From Trichoplax adhaerens (lineage: Eukaryota > Placozoa > Uniplacotomia > Trichoplacea > Trichoplacidae): a stretch of DNA of 64,000 nucleotides. How positions within the stretch are numbered: position 1 is the stretch's first letter; every line of letters begins with the position of its first letter. Positions 41,446 to 52,904 of this stretch are shown piece by piece. The position numbers and the translations under genes are program-made. The DNA lies in NCBI RefSeq assembly GCF_000150275.1, contig NW_002060943.1, forward strand, positions 7,184,299-7,248,298, read 5' to 3'. The notes under the pieces are model-generated. The model worked only from the letters and a program-made list of their open reading frames with translations. It was not told the DNA's origin and searched no databases.

Positions 41446-43339
41446 TTAAAGCATATTAAGATTGTCAACTTTAAATTGCCAATTGCCATCAAAGGTTGGC
41501 AGGCTCTTTGAAATTTTGGACAGAAGACGTTCCTTGTTTTCGAAAACAAGCTCATTTGCTGCTACCGGAGCGAAATTGTTAGTAATCACTCTTGTGTCAT
41601 CATCCAAATTTTTATCCGTCACTACAAACATTATAGTATCTCCACCAGCTTTTACAATTTGTATAACTTCTGGATGACTCAAATTCTCCACGTTCTTGCC
41701 GTTAGCTTCTAGAACGCGGTCACCATTTCGAAGACCCGCTTGATCAGCAACGCCATCAGGTGTAACAGCTTGGATGAAATTACCACGGCGTCCTTTTTCG
41801 CATTGCAAGCTGAAACCAAAACCTTTGGCTCCACGACGCAAGGTAACTTCTCTTCTTGATGAATCAATGTCATTTCCATTCTGAGCGGGTGTAGCCTCTG
41901 ATTCCTCCGCTTTCTCAGCAACAACATCGGCAACAACTGCAGCAGCAACTGTTGTAGCTGCAGCCTCTTCTTCAACTTGTTTACTTGTAGGAGCTGGAGC
42001 AGCAGCAGCAGCAGGAGCTACAGATTCAATCGCTGCAGCACTAGTAGCAACACCTAGTGCAGCATCAGCGGAGACGTTAGAAGTTTGTGCAATGAACGGA
42101 GTTTCGCCCAGGTCACATACTACAAATGTTAAAGAATCGCCGGCCTCCTTAATAACTTGAACAATCTCCGCATGGTTAAAGGTTTCTACGTTAAGACCAT
42201 TAACTTCAATCAAGTAATCGTCATTCTTTAAACCAGCTTGTTCCGCAGGTAGTCCACTTTCAATGTTTTGAATGGTGTGGCCACGACGCCCGAGTAAACC
42301 TTGTACAGTAAACCCAAAACCGAGTTGTCCTTTACGGATGGTTATTGCTCTTGTGCCATTAAATGTGAAGATAGAGGGTTCTGCCTTGGCGGCTGATCCA
42401 TTAGTAGCATTACCATTGGTGGTTTGGGTAATAGAATCTACCAGCAAAAGTGTAACTTTATCACCGCCACTTTTAATAATTTTAACCACATCATTAGTAG
42501 TAAGATTTTGAACGTTTGTTCCGTTAATTTCAACAGCGCGATCACCGACTGCCATACCAGCCATTTCCGACGGGCTGCCGCTTGCCACTTGTGTCACGAT
42601 ATGGCCACTTTGATTGCCATCATCTCGAAGGGTAAAGCCAAAGCTAAGCCCCGACGAACGTTCAATGCTTATTAATCTCTTGCTACTTACAGTTGTAACT
42701 GTAGTCGACGAAGTGGTCATTGAAGCAGAAGTTGAAACGGATGTAGTTACATTTCTTCTTCTTGCGGCATCCTCATTGTCAGCGACTAAGAATAAAATCT
42801 GGTTGCCACCGCTTTTAATGAGAGTAACCACATCGGCATGCTGTTTGTCTTCAACATTGATGGAGTTGATTTCAATAACATAATCATTGGCTTTTAAACC
42901 GGCTGCTTCTGCAGCGCCGCCGGCATCTACGTTCTGGATATAATGTCCAGATTTACCAGCTACGCGATGAATACTAAAGCCGTAGCCGGTTGCTGCTCGT
43001 GTAACCGTCAAGATTCTTATACCTGGTAGAGTAGCAAGAGTATATTATGATAAGAGTCCATTAATTAAGAGCGTTAAAATAATATACGCTACTACAAGAC
43101 TATTTTACCATATTAACTTCCTAATTTAGTATCACTAATACAATAATCACTAATCTAATCCTATTTTCATTCTACTTCCTATGTAATATAATTGCTTTCA
43201 TGCTATCAAGAATAGGATTACTGTCATTTCCACGTTAAAAAAATATTTTTCCGCTACTCTACTTGACAAGAAAACGTGACATTATCCATATTTTACTGTA
43301 GTCTACATGTTTTTTTTTACCTGGTGCTATTTCGGTCAT
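41446..43339 (-). CDS. NHERF-like scaffold with four PDZ domains
   Basis: A membrane-cytoskeleton adaptor that should bind C-terminal tails of transporters and receptors. Exon 1 (43339-43321, encoding MTEIAP and one base of the next codon) is joined across a 298-base intron to exon 2 (43022-41446); total 1596 bases, 531 residues. The four PDZ domains lie at about 8-88, 121-202, 230-311 and 396-477. Their carboxylate-binding loops are GYGF, SFGF, GFGF and GFGF, the form seen in NHERF proteins. A 50-residue Ala/Glu-rich linker precedes PDZ4. The last 12 residues, NWQFKVDNLNML, align without gaps to the ezrin-binding tail of NHERF1 (DWSKKNELFSNL), with Trp, Lys, acidic and final Leu positions kept. 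Four PDZ domains as in PDZK1 plus this tail as in NHERF1/2 is an unusual mix. The domain calls are strong; the tail function is inference. Confidence 0.9.
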
Positions 43340-46300
43340 TTTGAAAGTTATCTTTCTGATGTTTTCGGATGTGCGAAATGAATCTACGATGCCAAACTTC
43401 AAACTGATCACTCGTTAATGGCCAGGATCGCAAGAATATTCCAGCGCTACTAACAACGAAGCCTTACCTTGTATTAGTCGGCTGAATAAGGGGCAGGGTA
43501 ACATTGACACAATGTACATTGTATACTGAGTACAGTACAGTAAGTTATCAAGGATCGATCACGCCCAGTTCGGAAGCATTCCATTGGATATTATATTCTT
43601 ACCATTTACCGCACCCATATACAGTACATTGTACTGTACTCAGTGTACTGTAGGAAGACACAAGATAATACAGTACTGTACAATACAGACTGATACAGTA
43701 CTGTAGTGTACTGTACTCAGTGTACAGTACTGTACCAAAACCTTTGTTTCTGCTCCAAAACAGAGTCTAAAATGAATTAATTAATTAATTAATTAATTAA
43801 TTATACTGCATCCTCTAACATTAGCATGGTTTGCCTTCGGCTAGTCCATACTTTACTAAGGAGTCCATAAAGGTCAGAAAAAAGGGATTCTTTTCTTACC
43901 TCTATGCCATTCTCTGTATAGGAGTCACTTTAAAGTCACTATTTGTATTTGCATAGTTATTAGTTTATCAAACAAACAAAAGCTCCCTACTTAATTATTC
44001 TACTACAGATATACTATACAGCACGAATGAACTTATACTGTATTTAGGTATGCTCTTTCATGGACTTTTTATGCAGCAAACTATTCACAATCTGTAGTTA
44101 CTATAATACAGATATAACACATGTACGAATATACAGTACTGTGTTGTAAGTATAATAAGAGGGAGAAAAGGAGGAATCGCGTTTCTTTCACGTTTATAAT
44201 ACGATTCATACCACATGCAGCTATCCAGTTTGCTATACGCAAGAATTGTTCGCGGTCATTTTCAGAAGTGTGGACGTGCAATAGAGACGCTTATTTATTA
44301 GGGAATTTTTAGGATACGAACTATCAATTATACTATGTAGTACAGTATAAGTACTGTACAGTACATGCCCAACTTGCTTGGTACTCTGACTTTGTATAAA
44401 AATTGCTAATCACGATGGTCTTCCGGTTAACAACTGTACGTAATTTAAATAAAAAGAGACCGTACTGTCAGGCTAGCAACCACCAGGGAATATGTTTTGT
44501 TGTACTAAAATTGCTGTCTGAATTAGTGTATAACTATATTATATCATTGTTTCTAAGCTGCTAAGCAATTTAAGTCTTTAATGAACTGAAAAAATTGCAA
44601 TAGCAATATTCCTTCGACTGTACCGCAATGTAATTTAGACATTGGACAAGAGTACGCTGTTAACTACTGTACAGTACAGTAGAACACATTTTAACTTTCT
44701 ACCATGGTTCTACCTAGTTCTACCTATGATAAAACGCCATACAGTACGCTATTTTTTTTTACAGGGTGATAGCACAAACACATCTAGCGTTGCCAAGTAG
44801 AGATAATATAGCAATGAAATAAAATAAATGGGTGTTTACCATGATGAGTCACAATTTTAAATATAACAGCACAGTCACGGCAAAGCCACTATTTCACCAA
44901 AAATAGTCATTGCTAAAGGCTGATTTATTAAGCCTTACTACGTCATTGTGGCTCTTTGGTCCTTGACTATTGTCGATGGTGAATGAGTGTACAGTACACT
45001 GTACTGTACACCCATATTTTTACTTGGTACTGTAGCAGTTTGGCTACTTTAATTAGTTATTACTGTATGAAGAAAGTACTGTAGACTTCGCACGCAGATT
45101 TTAATTGATGAACTATGTTATTTAGCTCTTTCTCTACCGATTGGTGTATAGTTTGTGCAGGATTTTAAAATTTAATTTAATTTATCGGCTAAAATATCTT
45201 AGACATAGTGTACAGTACAGTCTACAGTGTACTGTAGACTACTGTACAGTACTGTATTATGACTATTGTGACTTGACTGTACTGCACACTGTATGATACA
45301 ATACTCTAGCCTTTCATGTTGCATCAGTCAGTCAGAGTTCGGAGCAGTTCGGAGTCAAATCTCTGCGTTGGCCCGAAATCTCACTTTGTGCAGTACACTA
45401 CCATGTACAGTACAGTACTGTACTGTAAACACTTCGCGTCATACTGTACTGTACACTGTACACTACGTGTTGATTTCAATTCAAATCTCAAGACGACTTC
45501 AGCAACTTTGAAAGTAAAAAGAGAAAGACATTGCCTTCGAAAAGTTGAGCGAGAGGCCTTAGCTTAATTCAAACTGAGATTGTTATACAAGCTATCCAAC
45601 CATTGGTACGATTGATTATAACATGCTCTATTTGCTTATTAACTTAATTTAGCTCTGTGGAATACTACAGGAATATGATAATGAGTTACTCTTTCCATGG
45701 CATTGCTACTGAATGTATCTCAATGCGATTATCATTACAATACGTAGGCGTATTGACTACACCAAGTAATAGAGTACTAGCTCATAGCTAATAAATATGT
45801 ATATGTCATACTTACTGTATGTATATATCTTGAATTTTGAATACTGTACAAATAGCATCCGTAACATAAAAACTAACTGATGGACATATTCTAAAATAGA
45901 AGCATTTGAATACAAATGACATACATAGGATAAAAAACTGACTAATAGTGATGTTATAAACTCTACATTCGTACGCTAGGGAAAAGTTAATTTATTAATT
46001 AACTAATAGATACATATGTCAACTGTTCATACAATGTATATATGTGCGTACTGGATGTAACATTGAAATAACTTTGAAGACATCAATCCTACTACATTGA
46101 TTATGTGTAATGTTCTCTTGCATTTCTTTAGCTTTAGCATCCACCATTAGCACTAGAGATTGAATATCTGAAAATCATCTCACTGATTCTCTAATATCCA
46201 TATCGTATACGTGTATATCAACACGACAATCGCATAGGCTGCAAAGTTTACTCTTCATTATACAGTACAGCTCGACAGTATACATGGCGCTCTAAAAATT

Positions 46301-46595
46301 CAAATACTGTACTAGAAAATTGCTACATACCGTTGTGTCTGCAGTGTTATCATTAGCATACGGTATGGATTAAAGTACTGTGCTGTACTTACGCGTACGT
46401 AGAAGTATTCTTATCACGATACAGAACCGTATCCGGATGTAATAACGTGGACTTTTCAATTTCATAGGTTTCACTTCCGTATTAGAGTCACAAATATTAC
46501 TACTCTTGATGTGTTTGATACAATCATACTAACACTTAAAACTTAAATCTTTATTTTCTAGAGGATTATTCTTCATACCTGTAATTATATGAGGA
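43340..46595. other. Palindrome-dense intergenic region
   Basis: No exon was recognised. The stretch is crowded with GTACTGTACAGTAC-type palindromes (for example 43508-43530, 43620-43735, 44341-44365, 44665-44682, 44988-45011, 45208-45260 and 45402-45465). An (ATTA)n microsatellite lies at about 43771-43803. The open frames at 45293-45567 are made partly of these palindromes and are not genes. Confidence 0.6.
43620..45465. repeat. Clustered GTACTGTACAGTAC palindromes
   Basis: Short perfect or near-perfect palindromes built from TACTGTACAGTA and GTGTACTGTAC occur many times here and, less densely, at 19505-19560, 23935-23950, 51476-51515 and 55362-55382. They are almost absent from coding exons. 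The motif looks like a genome-wide iterated palindrome rather than a mobile element, since no longer shared flank was seen. Confidence 0.7.
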
Positions 46596-49075
46596 ATGGA
46601 CCCTATAAATGAGAATCAAATTAAACAAGTTGATGAATATTTTAAAGGCAGTGGTGCGCAGGTACGTTGTGACCATGTCCACACTTTTATATTGAAACCT
46701 GTATACTATGTCTTAGATAAATCAAAATTGGAAATATCTTAGATTTATGCCCGTTTCATTCTAACTTATTGTAATGGAACCTGATAAATACTGTAGTAAT
46801 AACGCATTAAGATCTATACCATACTTTTGTATATATATAATATATACATTGTATACGTATGCCAGTTACAGGTAGTATTTAATACTGCAGATTATGGTTT
46901 ATAGTCCTTATATATTTCGCAGCATAGTGAAGCCTTTCAAGACTTGTGGCTATGCTTAGTACCTACTTAGTGCAATGTTAATTATCATTACTCTAGAATA
47001 AATCTTTATTTTCAAAGAGTTTTCAAGTATAACGCTAATCAGTAAATGTCTCTATTTTGCTTCTGAAATTAAAGACTCTATTGAAAGAAGGTCGCATCCT
47101 GTTAGGACAAGGTTCTTTAACAAAAATGTGTCGTAAAGGTCCGCAACGACGGCAAGTGAGTTTTATGCCTGTGAATGCATTCATCGAGTTATGATCGCTA
47201 TTATAATGATCCATTTGGAAATAATGTAAACATAGAATATTACATCGTTGCGTGCTATATATATACAATATGTAAGTGGGGTTGCAAATTAAACCTTACT
47301 AACTTTACACTTACACTTCATCAAGCTGAAAATGTATATATAACTCAAACGTACGTGTACATGTGCCTATTAACGTAGATGGAGCTGTTTCATTGCAATT
47401 TAAATAAGGTTTATCATAATTGAGTCATCGCTCTTGAGAAAGTTAATGCATACCGTACTGTATTCACCTATGTTTAGTAGCAAATACCGGATGATATTGT
47501 TTGCAACGTACAGTAAACAATTCTACCAAAATTTTTTCATGCTAACTGATGATGGGCGATCCTACAGACTTTACAGCGCACCGTATCTGATCTTATACGT
47601 ATATCCATAATCACGGTGTTAACTATCAACAAAATCTTACTATATAGAAACACGTCCATAATAAGGTGTTTAGATTACTGCACTTATATATAAAATAAAA
47701 TTTCTTGTTTTGGCGATAGTCGGACAACAATTGATCAAATCTCGCTATTATTTGACTTAAAAATTTTTGACAGTAATTTAATAATACTGATAGTCTGTTT
47801 AGCTTGGATTGTATTAGATTTTCGCTAATATATTATACTATGTTTTTATAGTTCTTCCTTTTTAATGATATACTGGTCTACGCAAGTATAAAAGTTCCTC
47901 ACAAGAAGGTATCTAATCAAAACTTAGCATCAATCATGATTGTCTAACTTTACCCATAACAATTTTTGACCACTTCTAAAAGCTGATTTATGCCTACTCA
48001 TATGTACGATATCAACCTAGAGTACCATGTTAATTATTACATAACTAATAGAAGCCAAATAGATGGAGTACTATTTTATGCATTACTAACGTTTATTTAT
48101 AAACCTGTTCTGAATTATGTGCTGGCCTTGAAGTACGTTAAACAAAGAATCATTCCGCTAGAATATGCAGGATTAACTTCCACCGATAATACAGGTATGG
48201 CATAATGCTGACCATTATTAGACATCTAAATAATACCTAAAACCTTGGCATTGACCCATCTCTCGATGAATCAACAAATAAAAATTTCTTTTCAGCGGAG
48301 TTAAAGCATGGTTGGACCATCAATAGTATTGGCAAGTCTTTCGTAGTATATGCAGATTCAGAACGCGATAAAGCAAAATGGATGGATCAGATAAACGAAT
48401 GCCTTATTGCTGTTTCTAGTCGCGGTAAGTAGACGATTCTTCGTTGGCGTTACCTATCCTGTTTGTAAGAATAACGTCAGAATCTCTGATATTTTTCTAT
48501 GCTACTTAAGTGGCTGACAACTTAGTCAGTCGTAAAAATAACAACTATTCTCCAGTCTGGATTCCCGATAATGAAGCTCCTGAATGCATGGCATGTAAAA
48601 AAACCAAATTTACGGCCATAAAGCGACGCGTACGTACAAGTATTTTAAACCTTACAGCATTTAATAACTAGCGTATATGTGTTTATTCAATAACTATTTA
48701 GTAGAGAGCACTTAGCGAGTATCTCATGCTATTCATAATTTTTTAATAGCATCATTGTAGAAAATGTGGATACGTTGTTTGTAGTAACTGTTCATCGAAT
48801 AAATTGTTACTGAAACATCAATCAGATAAACCATTGAGGGTTTGCGATAACTGCTATTTGAAATTAGTTGACGATTGGAAGAAATTAGGTAAACGTTTCA
48901 GCTTACTAAATACTATGTACACCGATAAATATTGACATAATGTGTTTTTACTGTAAAATGTTAATTAATTATAAAGCTTAACTGCGCTTCATGCAATATA
49001 GGGATCTATAGCTCCGATTCTTCGGACTCTGAACAAGAAGTACTTGCTGAACCCGCTCTCGTTGTTATATCATAA
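46596..49075 (+). CDS. PLEKHF2: Phafin: PH and FYVE domain protein (PLEKHF1/2-like)
   Basis: Binds phosphatidylinositol-3-phosphate on endosomes and lysosomes and takes part in endosome fusion and autophagy. Exons: 46596-46661, 47075-47155, 47852-47908, 48134-48194, 48296-48424, 48511-48629, 48750-48888 and 49002-49075; 726 bases, 241 residues (human PLEKHF2 249). The PH domain (about 28-130) has GRILLGQGSLTKMCRKGPQ, FFLFNDILVYASIKVPHKK, RIIPLEYAGL and a C-terminal helix KAKWMDQINECL. The FYVE zinc finger (about 148-215) has VWIPDNEAPECMACKKTKF, the signature RRHHCRKCGYVVC and RVCDNCY. The tail is acidic and serine-rich (YSSDSSDSEQE), as in vertebrate phafins. Vertebrates have two phafins; this looks like the single ancestral form, so the PLEKHF2 label means family only. 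Confidence 0.93.
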
Positions 49076-50289
49076 TTAGAAATAAGTGATTGAATTTATT
49101 ATGCTATTTTAAGAAAAATGATGATACGCGTACATTTTGCTGAATCTGGAAAGAATGATCGCATCACTGCAAATAATTTTATAACTAATCTTTGGGATGC
49201 CATTGCTTTAAAAAATAATCTGTTAGCCGGAGATTATGTTCATCAAAAGAGCACAAATTAGTTGCTCAATATTATTTAAGATCCGATGATACTTTGTTTT
49301 ACTATACACTAATTTGAATTATTAATAAATTATTATAAGGTAATGGAGAACTATCTCTGTCGATTTCAATACTAAGGACCTAATCGCTTGAAAATATGTA
49401 TCATAATTACAGATATGATTAGAAGTTAAGGATTTAACAAAAATTCAATGAAATCTAATATTTTGCCAATATGATGTTCGCACCATTCTAGGCCACAATA
49501 ATTAATACGATCTCTATTAATATTGTTTAAATATATTTAATTGTAAAAGAAATTATTGACGATTTAATTCACAGCTGTTTTACCGACACTTTAATAATAT
49601 AATCAATTTTCACAAATTCATGGACATTCGTGCCGCAATTGATCTTCGAACTAATAAGTTTTAATGGATAATCTATTAACCTTAGTAATAACCTATATTA
49701 TTGTATTGATTATCAACATTAAACATAAATAAGGAAATGACGAAGTACTAATTTAAAATTTTAATTAATAGCAGCAGGTTTAATAAAGTCAATTTCATTA
49801 TCTGGAATAAGTTATGTGTTTTAATTTTTGCCTTTTCATAATATCATAGCCTTTGACAAAACACCATCTATATTTTTATAACTGATTGCATAGATTTGCT
49901 AGTAATAGCGTATACAATATTTAATATATTATAGAAGTAAAAACAAAGTTTAGGGTAGCCCTTCTCATATGCGTATATATCTATTCGTTACCATATCGTC
50001 CATTCAACATAAGATTTAGGTACCCAACGCTGTTCATTTATTGATCGTATAAGTGACAATAATTTGTAATAGAACGCTTGAGGTGATACCCGATTGTCAA
50101 AGCTATATACAGTAAGAAAGTACTTCAAACAATCCTTCCACCTTGCACTCTTATATCACTAAAACATCCCATAGAAGCTAAATACGGTTGCCCAAAAGTA
50201 AATACAGTCATATTACATGTACACCATATTCGTACATTTTTCGTGCGAGTACCTAAATTGGAAGTTATAACTTATTGTATTGGTATACA
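49076..50289. other. Gap between convergent phafin and VHL genes
   Basis: AT-rich, holding both 3' ends. No exon, RNA gene or array was recognised. Confidence 0.45.
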
Positions 50290-51007
50290 TCAATCATGTT
50301 CTTGCCAGAATATTTCATTATTATTGTGGTACTCGATTTTTTTTCTTAAAATTGCATCGATAATGAGGTTTGACAAAGGAAGACTTTTGATGTTAGCATC
50401 AGATAAGAGACTCTTGATCAGGAATCTTTGGCATAGTTCTTCTAACTTGTAGACTAAACATAAACGAAAATAAGAAAATTAGCCATTACTGTATTGCAAG
50501 TTATCGGCAATACTATTCCATCTCTAGGAAATGCACGTAAGTACTGTAAGTAGATATATTAGCTACATTACAATAAGCATCACTCTATTTTGAAAGGGTA
50601 TTTTGCTTACGGTAAATTTATACGGACAATGAATTAGATGAACAACTACGTTCGATTGTAACCTATAACAACTTACTTGGATAAGTAATCAAAACATTAA
50701 TTCTTAAGGCAGGCAATTGCTGCCCTTGTTGATTGCTAGGAATTTTAGGAAGGTAAACTTTAGCGAAATTTATCAAAAGACGTTCATTACGACTACTATC
50801 AACTGCAATCCATGGGTGAGTCTCAAAAGTATTAATATCGAATCGATGTCTAGGAGGGATAACTTTATAAACAACCTTTTCACCGCGAAAATTTAACCAG
50901 ATCATTTTAGCGTGTCTTCCTGAAATATTTATGAATCTTACAAGAACTTTGTTTCTTGAGTTTAATGATTTAAATCGATTTTCGTTGTTTGGTTGATTTG
51001 ATGCCAT
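50290..51007 (-). CDS. VHL: Von Hippel-Lindau protein, two exons
   Basis: Substrate receptor of the elongin-cullin ubiquitin ligase that marks prolyl-hydroxylated HIF-alpha for destruction. Exon 1 (51007-50677) encodes the beta domain and exon 2 (50453-50290) the alpha domain, joined by a 223-base intron (A then GTAAGT; TTTAG); 495 bases, 164 residues, close to the human short form. The beta domain has SLNSRNKVLVRFINISGR and IWLNFRGEKVVYKVIPPRH. Against the human hydroxyproline pocket, Trp37, Tyr47, His64 and Trp66 match Trp88, Tyr98, His115 and Trp117, while Thr60 replaces Ser111. The alpha domain begins IYKLEELCQRFLIKSLLSD; Leu114 and Cys118 match the elongin C contacts Leu158 and Cys162. 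It ends EIFWQEHD. An intact HIF-prolyl hydroxylase-VHL axis is known from Trichoplax, which fits. Confidence 0.93.
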
Positions 51008-51254
51008 TTTTTTTATTTTTCACTTGGAAAGCGCCAATTTCTTATTACGTAACTTCACTCAGTAACAAATCAGACATTGAATTCAGCCTGGAAATAGAAC
51101 TGTAAATTGTTCAAGTTTCACTTTGTATGGAATAATCTAACCAAATCTTGAATTCAACATTAATCGTATTGTATTATTTTAAGCACAGGAAGGAAAAAGC
51201 CACGATCTGCAAGCCGCCAATAAATGCCAAGTATTATCTATCAATAATAATTCA

Positions 51255-51471
51255 ATTTCTTCAGGAAGTTGGTATCTGACCTAGCTCACGTCCTCATTTT
51301 GCCAAGATGTTACTTAGAAGTGTTCTTTTACGATGCCGCTGAACTGAATTTAATACCAATCAGAGAAGATACACAGTGCAAAAAGTACAACAAAGTGGCA
51401 AGGAGTCTAGCGACTAACTCACTTCTCAGTCAGACCATGGAGATGTTAACTCTACAGTATGAGTCAGACTG
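51255..51471 (+). other. Open segment with splice acceptor, possible exon
   Basis: After CAATTTCTTCAG (ending 51264) a frame stays open to a TGA at about 51471, reading LVSDLAHVLILPRCYLEVFF, then EDTQCKKYNKVARSLATNSL and MEMLTLQYESD. The composition is protein-like but no start exon was found between here and the divergent VHL start at 51007. A low-confidence exon of an unrecognised gene. Confidence 0.2.
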
Positions 51472-51574
51472 AGTTCTGTACAGTACAGTCAGTACTGTAG
51501 TACTGTACTGTATCGAACCTGTGGTGACTGCAGTACGTACGTCCAGCAGTCAGTCAGTAATTTCATACACGACA

Positions 51575-51843
51575 TTCTCCCAAATAGGACAAATTCCTAA
51601 AAGTGACCACAATGTATATGTTCAAGAATGATTGATCGGATAAATTCCTAAAAGCGACCACAATATATATGTTCAAGAATGATTGATCGGATAAATTCCT
51701 AAAAGTAGCCACAATATATATATTCAAGAATGATTGATCGGACAAATTCCTAAAAGTGGCCACAATGTATATGTTAAGGAATGATTGATTGGACAAATTC
51801 CTAAAAGTGACCACAATGTATATGTTCAAGAATGATTGATTGT
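51575..51843. repeat. 51-bp minisatellite, 5 copies
   Basis: Five head-to-tail units of GACAAATTCCTAAAAGTGAC, CACAATGTATATGTTCAAGA, ATGATTGATCG with a few substitutions. Because 51 is divisible by three, the minus strand shows a 94-codon open frame of 17-residue repeats (NQSFLNIYIVVTFRNLS). That frame is a by-product of the repeat. Just downstream (51870-52030) looser CATTCCTAGGATTGATCTAA-type echoes continue. Confidence 0.85.
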
Positions 51844-51847
51844 GCAC

Positions 51848-52904
51848 AGAAGTAGTACAGATTAATCAGACATTCCTAGGATTGATCTAATTTAATTGGT
51901 CATTCTTAGCAATGGAAAAATATTCTATTGACATTCTTAAGCTTGGACTAATTTAATTTGTCTGTCCTAAGAATAATAAAATTCGTAAGATGGATCGTCA
52001 CGTTCTTAGCGACGCAGCTAATCCTAGGAATGGCCGTAACATAGACGTGTAACACTAATCCATAGCATTATAGGCCCATATAGCATACGTATATTTAAAA
52101 TATTATATTTAAAAACTTTACTACACTGCTCAGAGCACAGTTGGCTAGATGCATCGAGTAGTCCATGACTCGCAGTTGATTCTAGGTAGTCAGAGCCCTT
52201 TCCAATTAATGTATACGAGTATAATCACCTGCACTACTTTTCGCTAATACGCTGCTCTCTTCATTGACTAGACTATTTCCAGCCTCGTTTTATAGTATCT
52301 ATCCATTTCTGGATATAGACATATTACTGCCAAGACAGCTACTGCATATTGTTACTAGAAAAGTCATTCAAAATTCGCCAATGTAATGGCCACATTAGTT
52401 TTGCATCGAATTTTTTAATCAATTATAATTTGCTATCAATCTGATCAAAATCTGCATATTATGTTATCAAGTTGACAATGTCCACTGTGTAGGCGACTAT
52501 AATTGTTCATATTTTTCTGATAAACTAAGCTGGAATTCATTCTATTTACAGCGATAGAATCATTTACTGTAAGATGCAGAATATTCATGTAATCTCGCAA
52601 TAAAGCAGCTTAGATTGGATGAAAAATTTCCCGTGGAAAATAATCAAAATCAAAACCGAGACTGTCGAATATTACATAGAACAACAATTAATATTAGTGT
52701 ATGAATAAATTAAAGATGTAGTAATTGTATGATAATAGCAGGTTAGACTACTTCGATATGTAGGCTAATATAACTCGAATGGTACTATATTAAATAAATA
52801 TTTACAAAGAAATCAGCAATACAAGTTATAGGAGATGATAATAGATATTCAAAAAAATGGGTGATTAGTTGTGGTATGAATATTAAATCATCATTAATCG
52901 CATA
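51848..52904. other. Intergenic between VHL region and sirtuin A
   Basis: Diverged echoes of a CATTCTTAG/GGACTAATTTAATT phrase lie at 51870-52030. The remainder is unique AT-rich sequence with no recognised exon. Confidence 0.45.

Noticed and set aside
41462-42883. Several open frames opposite or out of frame with the PDZ gene
   Set aside because: Shadows of a long, less AT-rich coding exon; the PDZ frame is the real one.
45293-45567. Two overlapping open frames of 72-83 codons
   Set aside because: Largely built from GTACAGTAC palindromes; the peptide is Tyr/Thr/Val repeat noise.
51563-51847. 94-codon repeat-peptide gene
   Set aside because: Explained by a 51-base minisatellite whose length is a multiple of three; no other coding evidence.
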